A stretch of DNA of 9,675 nucleotides. Source: Acidimicrobiia bacterium (lineage in GTDB: Bacteria > Actinomycetota > Acidimicrobiia > Spongiisociales > UBA5794). Numbering within the stretch: position 1 is the first letter of the stretch; the number at the start of each line of letters is the position of its first letter. A program made the position numbers and the translations under genes. Where the stretch lies: NCBI GenBank assembly GCA_013695075.1, contig JACDBE010000266.1, positions 1 through 9,675 on the forward strand, given 5' to 3'. Positions 1 to 4,706 of the stretch are shown one piece after another. Under the pieces are notes generated by a model that ran no database searches, was not told the origin of the DNA, and saw only the letters and a program-made list of their open reading frames with translations.

Positions 1-287
1 GCCGGGGTGCTCGAAGCCGACGCCGCCCCCGTCGCGGATCTCCCGTTCATTGCGAAAGCCCCTCGACGCCGGACCCAACCAGCGCCGATACGCCCGGCTG
101 TCGGGGCCGGTAACGGCCGGGGGGTTCGCCGGGGATGCCAGATGGGGGGTGCATCGGCGGTGAGTGTACGGGGGGGATCCGACGGCCCCACGACCCGCCC
201 GGGGATCGGTGCCGACATCCATCGGCGAGCATGGCGCTGCTCTGCGGTAGCCTGGTGCCATTCCGTCCGCCCGAGGAGAGACTCCGC
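1..287. other. Left-edge region without a callable gene
   Basis: No reading frame here can be assigned with confidence. On the minus strand a frame open to the left edge, read from about position 90, gives a plausible peptide (AYRRWLGPASRG, then FRNEREIRDGGGVGFEHP) with mostly G or C at third positions, but it has no in-frame ATG or GTG; TTG at 78-76 is the only alternative start seen. A different minus frame has an ATG at 50-48 preceded by GAGGGG eight bases away (MNGRSATGAAS). On the plus strand a frame open from the left edge stops at about 169. Any of these could be the end of a flanking gene. The last 50 bases hold the promoter and ribosome-binding site of the lipoprotein gene at 288. 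Confidence 0.4.
248..253 (+). promoter_or_regulatory. Candidate -10 element of the lipoprotein gene
   Basis: TAGCCT fits the TANNNT pattern of actinobacterial -10 boxes. It would start transcription near 260, giving a leader of about 28 nt that contains the GAGGAGAG ribosome-binding site at 273-280. No convincing -35 is visible at the expected distance, so this is a weak call. Confidence 0.35.
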
Positions 288-983
288 ATGCGTATACCCA
301 GGTTCCTCACGATGCTGGTGGTGTTGCTTACGGTGCTCGCCGCCTGCGGTGGGGACGACGCCGCCGACACCACGGCCGGCCCCGACACCTCGTTGGGGGC
401 CGATGGCGGTGCCGACACCACGCAGGCGTCGGCGACGACGACGACCGCTGACGACGACCGACCCTCGGTGGGGATCGACGACATGCCCCAGGAGTGCATC
501 GATGCCTTTGCCGACTTCCTGCGCGCCATCGAACCGGTGGTGGCCGACCTCGACGTCGACTCGGCCACCAGCAATGACTTGACCGACCTGCAGGCTCAGC
601 TGGATCCCATCTCGGCTGAGTTCGAGGCCAGCACCGAGGGCATGGATTGCCCGGACCTGGCGGAGGATGAAGACGTCTTCACCGCCATGATCGAGATCGC
701 AGAGCGCGAGGCTCCGGGGACCGTCGCTTACCTGACACTCGCCCAGAGCGTCATGTCCGCGATAGGGGACGCCAGCGGCGACGTCAGCGGCGACTGCGAG
801 ACCGACATCGCCGCCATCCAGGTGTTCGTGGATCAGGGGGGGAACATGAACGACCTGCCGATGACCGACTTCGCCCAGCTGCTCGCCCTGCTGACCTCGG
901 TGCAGGAAGTCTGCTCGGTGGAGCGGATCACCGAGTTCTATTCCCAGGAGGACGTGATCGCCTTCACCACCGACTCCGGCTGA
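288..983 (+). CDS. Cysteine-containing lipoprotein of unknown function
   Basis: A 231-residue secreted lipoprotein, predicted to be anchored outside the cytoplasmic membrane. The ATG at 288 is chosen because GAGGAGAG lies seven bases upstream and translation begins directly with a signal peptide: MRIP, a hydrophobic stretch at residues 7-18, and a lipobox ending in Cys20 (VLAAC). Residues 21-60 are an Asp/Thr/Gly-rich low-complexity linker. The mature domain (about 61-231) is acidic and probably helical. It contains four cysteines (70, 121, 170, 209), enough for two disulfide bonds, which suits an extracellular protein. I recognise no family and see no enzyme motif. It lies 121 bp upstream of the MalE-like gene on the same strand, with a small hairpin between them, so joint transcription is possible but not shown. 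Confidence 0.85.
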   Translation: MRIPRFLTMLVVLLTVLAACGGDDAADTTAGPDTSLGADGGADTTQASATTTTADDDRPSVGIDDMPQECIDAFADFLRAIEPVVADLDVDSATSNDLTDLQAQLDPISAEFEASTEGMDCPDLAEDEDVFTAMIEIAEREAPGTVAYLTLAQSVMSAIGDASGDVSGDCETDIAAIQVFVDQGGNMNDLPMTDFAQLLALLTSVQEVCSVERITEFYSQEDVIAFTTDSG

Positions 984-995
984 GCGACGACCCGC

Positions 996-1012
996 TCACC
1001 GGCAGGCGGTGA
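996..1012 (+). other. Small hairpin between lipoprotein and MalE-like genes
   Basis: TCACCG (996-1001) and CGGTGA (1007-1012) form a perfect 6-bp stem around the loop GCAGG, 12 bases after the lipoprotein stop codon. No T-run follows, so it is not a clear intrinsic terminator. It could stabilise a transcript end or attenuate read-through. Confidence 0.3.
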
Positions 1013-1091
1013 CGCCGACCGGACCGGGGGCAGGGGGCCTGCTTGAATGGCGTCGGCCGCACCGTCCCGGGCGGTCTTCAAACGTGAACCC

Positions 1092-1099
1092 GAGGAGGA
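1092..1099 (+). promoter_or_regulatory. Ribosome-binding site that decides the MalE-like start
   Basis: GAGGAGGA lies five bases before the GTG at 1105. A second in-frame GTG at 1084 lies upstream of this site and would make the Shine-Dalgarno part of the coding sequence, so 1105 is the better start. The protein then begins directly with a normal lipoprotein signal peptide. Confidence 0.8.
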
Positions 1100-1104
1100 T
1101 CTCC

Positions 1105-2412
1105 GTGAACCGCCTACACCTGAGGCTCTTGGCCCTGGTGGGCGCCCTGGTGATGGTCGTCGCCGCCTGTGGTGGCGACGCCGGACCCGGGGGCGACGAC
1201 GGTACCACCGCCGCTCCCGCAGCCACCACCGCCGCTCCCGCTGCCACCACCGCTGCCCCGGCGACCACCACCTCGGGGGCCGCCTTGGCACCGCTGGCCA
1301 TCTGGGCCGACGACAAGTTCGGGGCGATCATCGAGCAGGTGGCCGCCCCCTTCACCGAAGAGACCGGGGTTCCCATCGAGGTCACCGTCATCGACTTCGA
1401 GGACATGCGGGAACAGATCGTCACCCAGGCACCCGCCGGTCAGGGCCCCGACATCTTCATCGGTGCCCACGACTGGGTGGGTGAGATGGTGGCCAACGGC
1501 ATCGCCGCCCCCATTGACCTCGGCGGGGCGGCCGCCAACCTCACCGAGCCCAGCCTCAACGCCCTCACCGTCGACGGCACCTTGTACGCCCTGCCGTACG
1601 CCGCCGAAAATGTGACCCTGTACTACAACACCGACCTGGTGGATACCCCGCCGGCGACGGTGGAGGAGCTGACCGCAGCCTGTGACGCCCTGGGCGACGC
1701 CATCGAGAACTGCTGGGGCATCACCGGCGGGGGCACCGCCGGTGATGCCTACCACAACTTCTCCTTCGTCAGCGCCGGTGGCGGCTACATCTTCGGGTTC
1801 TCCCCGGAGACTGGCTTCGACGTGGAGGACATCGGTCTCGACAGCGAGGGTGCAATCGCCGGCGTCGAGGCGCTGGCCACCCTGGTGGCGGAAGGGTACA
1901 TCGGTCCCCTCGATGACGATGCCGCCAAACAGCTGTTCATCGACGGGGTGGAGCCGTTCTACCTGTCGGGCCCCTGGCAGATCAACTCGCTCAACGAGTC
2001 CGGCATGCCGTGGAGCGCCGCCCCGCTGCCCACCCTTGACGGAAACGTGATGGCGCCGTTCATCGGGGTGCGCGGCTTTTACATCAGCCAGTTCGGTGCC
2101 AACCCGGCCATCGCCCAGGAGTTCCTGCTCAACTTCATCGCCACCGACGAGACCATGTTGGCGCTGCACGAGGCCGATCCCCGCGGACCTACCTGGATCC
2201 CCACCCTCGACGCCATCGGCGACGACCCGGTGTTCTCCGCCTTCGGCGCCTCTGGGGCCAACGGGCAGTTCATGCCCAACATCCCCGAGATGGGTTCGGT
2301 GTGGGGCCCGCTCGGTGACCAGCTGCTGGCGGTGCGTCAGGGTTCGGTGGACGCCACGACGGCGATGACCCAAGCCGCCGAGCAGGTGCAGACCGCCATC
2401 GCCGGCGGCTGA
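1105..2412 (+). CDS. MalE-like maltodextrin ABC transporter binding lipoprotein
   Basis: Solute-binding component of an ABC importer, tethered outside the membrane, that captures maltodextrins and delivers them to the MalF/MalG-type permeases encoded 2.3 kb downstream. The 435-residue product has a lipoprotein signal (hydrophobic 8-20, lipobox VVAAC with Cys22), a Thr/Ala/Pro linker at about 33-57, and a family 1 binding-protein domain from about 62. MalE-type landmarks are GQGPDIFIGAHDWVGEM near 112-128, the YALPYAAENVTLYYN segment near 161-175, FYLSGPW near 285-291 and PFIGVRGFYIS near 318-328. These correspond to the well-known GPDI..AHD, A..YN, TGPW and PF.GV segments of MalE. Sugar specificity is inferred from these motifs and from the GH13 enzyme downstream; a related oligosaccharide is possible. 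No ATPase gene is adjacent. Confidence 0.9.
   Translation: MNRLHLRLLALVGALVMVVAACGGDAGPGGDDGTTAAPAATTAAPAATTAAPATTTSGAALAPLAIWADDKFGAIIEQVAAPFTEETGVPIEVTVIDFEDMREQIVTQAPAGQGPDIFIGAHDWVGEMVANGIAAPIDLGGAAANLTEPSLNALTVDGTLYALPYAAENVTLYYNTDLVDTPPATVEELTAACDALGDAIENCWGITGGGTAGDAYHNFSFVSAGGGYIFGFSPETGFDVEDIGLDSEGAIAGVEALATLVAEGYIGPLDDDAAKQLFIDGVEPFYLSGPWQINSLNESGMPWSAAPLPTLDGNVMAPFIGVRGFYISQFGANPAIAQEFLLNFIATDETMLALHEADPRGPTWIPTLDAIGDDPVFSAFGASGANGQFMPNIPEMGSVWGPLGDQLLAVRQGSVDATTAMTQAAEQVQTAIAGG
1204..1272 (+). repeat. Short in-gene tandem repeat encoding the TTAAPAA linker
   Basis: Two 21-bp units (1204-1224 and 1225-1245) differ at one base and each encode TTAAPAA. An 18-bp partial unit (1246-1263, TTAAPA) and three more Thr codons follow. 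The repeat makes the flexible spacer between the lipid anchor and the binding domain. Such repeats can change copy number by slippage, which would alter only the spacer length. Confidence 0.75.
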
Positions 2413-2419
2413 GCCGGTC

Positions 2420-2453
2420 AAGAGCGGCTTCTTTCTCCTCGCTTGCCGCTTTT
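2420..2453 (+). terminator. Terminator-like hairpin after the MalE-like gene
   Basis: AAGAGCGGC (2420-2428) pairs with GCCGCTTTT (2445-2453), a 9-bp stem with one G-U pair and a 16-base loop, starting 8 bases after the stop codon. The T-run forms the distal end of the stem, and C-rich sequence rather than more T follows, so termination efficiency is uncertain. Confidence 0.45.
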
Positions 2454-2505
2454 CCCCTCCCCGCCCGTGCGGGGAGGGGTGGCTGCGGAGCAGCCGGGGA
2501 GGGGG
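2454..2505 (-). repeat. REP-like GC-rich element, copy A
   Basis: CCCCTCCCCGC (2454-2464) and GCGGGGAGGGG (2469-2479) form a perfect 11-bp hairpin with loop CCGT. Next comes a second hairpin, GGCTGC-GGA-GCAGCC (2481-2495), then another GGGGAGGGG (2496-2504). Read on the minus strand the order is CCCTCCCC, a 15-base insert, ACCCCTCCCC, then the complementary G-rich arm. Copy B has the same order in the opposite direction. Confidence 0.6.
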
Positions 2506-2530
2506 CGTGGCCAACCGGCGCACAAGGCAT

Positions 2531-2575
2531 CCCTCCCCGCCTCGCTACGCTCGGCACCCCTCCCAAGGGGAGTGG
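2531..2575 (+). repeat. REP-like GC-rich element, copy B
   Basis: CCCTCCCC (2531-2538) is followed by a 17-base insert (2539-2555), then ACCCCTCCC (2556-2564) and AAGGGGAGTGG (2565-2575), which can fold back on the C-rich arm. The order of blocks matches the reverse complement of copy A; the insert sequences differ. The two copies face each other across a 25-bp spacer (2506-2530), like paired palindromic repeats of other bacteria. Confidence 0.55.
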
Positions 2576-2604
2576 AAACCCCCTGTTGCCATGGTGAGCG
2601 TTCC

Positions 2605-3102
2605 TCAGGCGATGCGGTCGGACTCGTCGCGGGTGACGGCGCTGCGGCGCTGGCTGCTGATCACCGTGGGCGACAGCCAGCCCACCAGCACCAGCACCAC
2701 GCCGATCACCAGCCACACGATGCCCGAGCCGCTGTCGACGCCGAGGGGCTCGACGAACGGGTCCGGTTCCACCGCAACAACCAGCCCGAAGGCGGCGAAC
2801 AGCAGACCCATCGTCACCAGGCCGCCCCGAACGGCGTACGGCGAGGCGGCGATACCCAGCAGGATCAACCCGAGCACGATCTCGACGCCGGCCCACAACC
2901 GGGTCGCCGTCACCCCGGCCACCTCGGCGACCTCGCCGGTCACCGGCGTGGACAGCCCCAGTCGCGCCAGGGCGATGCCCCCGAGGACGATGAGGGCGAA
3001 ACCGACCAGGCCGGCAACGATCTGCCCGGGCGACCAGGCGCGCCGATCGATCACTCGGTCCGAAGAGACATGTTCATGGGATTCGTGCTCACGTTCCACC
3101 AT
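2605..3102 (-). CDS. Four-helix membrane protein, unknown function
   Basis: A 165-residue integral membrane protein. The ATG at 3102 is preceded on the minus strand by GAGAAAGG five bases away. The charged N-terminus (about 1-25, rich in Glu, His and Arg) is followed by four hydrophobic segments at about 27-47, 68-86, 92-112 and 127-145, and a charged tail (QRRSAVTRDESDR). Gly is frequent in the helices. No active-site motif or known family is recognised; the size and shape resemble small uncharacterised actinobacterial membrane proteins. It lies 90 bp downstream of the ArsR-type regulator on the same strand, so the two may share a transcript, although it has a good ribosome-binding site of its own. 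Its low-complexity content makes functional inference unsafe. Confidence 0.8.
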   Translation of the reverse strand: MVEREHESHEHVSSDRVIDRRAWSPGQIVAGLVGFALIVLGGIALARLGLSTPVTGEVAEVAGVTATRLWAGVEIVLGLILLGIAASPYAVRGGLVTMGLLFAAFGLVVAVEPDPFVEPLGVDSGSGIVWLVIGVVLVLVGWLSPTVISSQRRSAVTRDESDRIA

Positions 3103-3180
3103 TGTGGCCTTTCTCGGGATACCGCTGGATACCCCCGGTCGTCGGTGGCGAAACCAAGACCGAACTGATCTGAGGAGGGT

Positions 3181-3205
3181 GTCGGCGAGTCGTCACGACT
3201 CCGAC
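3181..3205 (-). other. Hairpin spanning the regulator's stop codon
   Basis: GAGTCG (3187-3192) and CGACTC (3196-3201) form a perfect 6-bp stem with the three-base loop TCA, which is the regulator's TGA stop read on the plus strand. Outer GTCG (3181-3184) and CGAC (3202-3205) can extend the stem past a two-base bulge. No T-run follows on the minus strand, so it may reduce rather than end read-through into the membrane-protein gene. Confidence 0.35.
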
Positions 3206-3786
3206 GGAGATGATCTCTCGCCGTCGGACCCGATCTCGGGGAGGCTGGGGTACTCGGTCGGGTAGAGAGCGGCGACGAAGCCGTAGACAGTGTCGCCGCC
3301 GCGCGGGATCTGGCTGAACTGGCGAGTCAGCTCGAAGACCCGATCCCAGAACTCGGTGGCGCGCTCGCGGGGGACGCGGGCGTGTCGAGCGATGCTCCGC
3401 AGGGTGTCGGCCTCGTGAGCGGGACCGGACTCGGCGGCGGCCTCGAGGAGCAGGTTGTTCATCACCGACACCTGCTCCGGCGCTACCTGGCCGACGTAGA
3501 AGATCCGGGCGGTGCGGCCGTAGAACCGCTCGTCGATGGCGCGGACCCGTCGGGTGCGGACCACCGTTAGCAGGTCGGCGTCGACCAGGACGCCGACATG
3601 GTAGGCGACGCTGCTCTTGGGGCGGCCGACGGCGGCGGCCAGCTCGGCGACCGTGGCGGCTCGCTCGAGGACAAGGTCGAGCAGCTGGTCGCGGAGCGGG
3701 TGGAAGAGCGCCTTCAGCTCCGTCGGGGACACCACGATGCGGAGGTCCTCGAGCTCGTAGTCGGGGAGCCTGGCGTCGTTCGACAT
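3193..3786 (-). CDS. ArsR-type winged-helix transcriptional regulator
   Basis: A 197-residue DNA-binding protein, probably a repressor controlling itself and the divergent hydrolase gene. Residues about 22-95 form the winged helix: ELKALFHPLRDQLLDLVLE is helix 1 and 2, TVAELAAAVGRPKSSVAYHV (45-64) is the helix-turn-helix with a recognition helix typical of ArsR/HTH_20 proteins, and LLTVVRTRRVRAIDERFYG (72-90) is the wing. The C-terminal half (about 96-185) is helical, with EFWDRVFELTRQF near 145-157, and may carry the dimer interface or ligand site. No CxC metal-binding pair is seen, so metal sensing is unlikely; the ligand is unknown. There is no Shine-Dalgarno: the ATG at 3786 lies exactly where a transcript from the TATGAT box would begin, indicating leaderless translation. 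Confidence 0.87.
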   Translation of the reverse strand: MSNDARLPDYELEDLRIVVSPTELKALFHPLRDQLLDLVLERAATVAELAAAVGRPKSSVAYHVGVLVDADLLTVVRTRRVRAIDERFYGRTARIFYVGQVAPEQVSVMNNLLLEAAAESGPAHEADTLRSIARHARVPRERATEFWDRVFELTRQFSQIPRGGDTVYGFVAALYPTEYPSLPEIGSDGERSSPSES

Positions 3787-3808
3787 GTCTGGATCATACT
3801 GTTAATGT
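3780..3808 (+). promoter_or_regulatory. Candidate promoter of the hydrolase gene
   Basis: TCGACA (3780-3785) matches five of six -35 consensus bases and lies 17 bp before TAATGT (3803-3808), a TANNNT -10. Transcription would start near 3815, giving a leader of about 38 nt containing AAAGG (3840-3844). The element overlaps the regulator's promoter and the inverted repeats. Confidence 0.45.
3793..3798 (-). promoter_or_regulatory. -10 element for leaderless regulator transcript
   Basis: On the minus strand TATGAT differs from the TATAAT consensus at one base. It is followed by six bases (CCAGAC) and then the ATG, so the box occupies -12 to -7 if the A of ATG is +1. This is the standard geometry of actinobacterial leaderless promoters. 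A matching -35 is weak (TTCTCG with an 18-bp spacer). Confidence 0.65.
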
Positions 3809-3852
3809 CGAATGATCGAGAATATTGGATCGTTATGCGAAAGGACAACTCC

Positions 3853-4566
3853 ATGGACATCATCCTGGTCCCCGGCCTGTGGCTCGACGGCTCCTCCTGG
3901 GACGCCGTCGTCCCGCCCCTGGAGAAGGAGGGCCACACCGTGAGTGCGCTCACTCTGCCCGGCATGGAGAGCCGGGACGCCGATCGGTCGGCGATCACCC
4001 TGCGCGACCAGGTCGACGCGGTGGTCGCCGCTATCGACGCCGCCGAGGGCCCGGTGCTGCTCGTCGGGCACTCGGCGGGCAGCGCCATCGCCCACTCGGC
4101 GGTGGATGCCCGGCCGGACAAGGTTGCCCGGGCGGTGTACGTCGGTGGCTTCCCAGACGAGGACGGCAGCGCGCTGCTCTCGGGCCTCCCCGCCGAGAAC
4201 GGCGAGGTGGCGATGCCCGACTGGGCTGAGGTCGGGGAGGAGGCCAACATCGTCGACTTCGACGAGGAGTCGCTGGCCCGTTTCTACGCCGGCGCCATCC
4301 CTGCGCCCGAACAGGTCCTCGCCGGCCCGGTGCGCCTCGCCGACGAGCGCCGCTATGACGTCCCGGTGACCGCCGTTTGCCCGGAGTACACCGCCGCCGA
4401 TCTCCGCGGCTGGGTCGACGAGGGCGAGATCCCAGAGCTGGCCCGCGTCCGCGACGTGGAGTATGTCGACCTGCCCGGCGGCCACTGGCCCCAGCTGACG
4501 CAACCCGACGCGCTTGCCCGCGTCATCCTCGACGTCGCCGGCAAGGCGACGGGGGCACGCGCCTGA
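3853..4566 (+). CDS. Alpha/beta-hydrolase fold esterase-like protein
   Basis: A 237-residue cytoplasmic alpha/beta hydrolase of the small esterase / hydroxynitrile-lyase-like group. The N-terminal strand and oxyanion loop MDIILVPGLWLDGSSW (1-16) are typical. The nucleophile elbow GHSAG places Ser74, and GGHWPQLTQP places the catalytic His at 211. The acid is less certain; Glu178 or Asp183 after the PVTAVCPEYT strand are candidates. The start at 3853 is chosen because AAAGG lies upstream and the conserved fold begins at once. Upstream in-frame ATGs at 3835 and 3805 lack a ribosome-binding site, and 3805 falls before the predicted transcript start. No signal peptide is seen. Divergent pairing with the ArsR-type regulator suggests its expression responds to a small molecule, perhaps its substrate; the substrate cannot be named. 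Confidence 0.88.
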   Translation: MDIILVPGLWLDGSSWDAVVPPLEKEGHTVSALTLPGMESRDADRSAITLRDQVDAVVAAIDAAEGPVLLVGHSAGSAIAHSAVDARPDKVARAVYVGGFPDEDGSALLSGLPAENGEVAMPDWAEVGEEANIVDFDEESLARFYAGAIPAPEQVLAGPVRLADERRYDVPVTAVCPEYTAADLRGWVDEGEIPELARVRDVEYVDLPGGHWPQLTQPDALARVILDVAGKATGARA

Positions 4567-4691
4567 CGGCGCCGCGGGGCTCGGCCGCCGGTCGTCGCCG
4601 ACTTCGAGCCGGCGATGGTTCGGGGTGGGACCATTGGGTGGGTGAACGTGTCAGGCGGTGATCTCTGAGCCCCCGCCGCAACCGCCATTGT

Positions 4692-4697
4692 TAGGAT
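4692..4697 (+). promoter_or_regulatory. Candidate -10 element for the malFG-hydrolase operon
   Basis: TAGGAT fits TANNNT and would start transcription about 4704-4707, at or just before the ATG at 4707. The malF-like start has no good Shine-Dalgarno: the AGGA inside this hexamer is ten bases away. Leaderless or near-leaderless translation is therefore likely. No clear -35 is seen. Confidence 0.45.
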
Positions 4698-4706
4698 CGC
4701 CGCCCG

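Larger units (their letters stand above)
3775..3816. promoter_or_regulatory. Inverted repeat over both divergent promoters, likely operator
   Basis: GTCGTTCGACAT (3775-3786) and ATGTCGAATGAT (3805-3816) are inverted with 10 of 12 positions matching and an 18-bp spacer. The inner 8 bp (TTCGACAT/ATGTCGAA) are perfect. A second perfect pair, GATCAT (3792-3797) and ATGATC (3812-3817), is interleaved. The left arm overlaps the regulator's first codons and the right arm follows the hydrolase's candidate -10 box. A dimeric ArsR-type protein bound here would block both genes. The operator role is inference. Confidence 0.5.

Noticed and set aside
7..582. Plus-strand frame overlapping the lipoprotein gene start
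   Set aside because: Arg/Pro/Thr-rich with no ribosome-binding site, and in conflict with the well-supported lipoprotein frame from 288.
1114..2523. Long minus-strand open frame opposite the MalE-like gene
   Set aside because: Its product is low-complexity (Gly/Arg/Val/His-rich) with no domain, while the plus-strand frame encodes a clear binding protein. It is a by-product of high GC content.
2443..3168. Plus-strand frames opposite the four-helix membrane protein
   Set aside because: Translations are Gln/His/Gly/Arg-rich and featureless, whereas the minus strand gives four well-formed hydrophobic helices and a good ribosome-binding site.
3805..3852. N-terminal extension of the hydrolase (MSND start)
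   Set aside because: No ribosome-binding site, lies before the predicted transcript start, and the fold begins at the ATG at 3853.
4586..4614. Possible terminator after the hydrolase gene
   Set aside because: CGCCGG/CCGGCG can pair, but the 6-bp stem has a 17-base loop and no T-run, so it is no better than chance in such GC-rich DNA.
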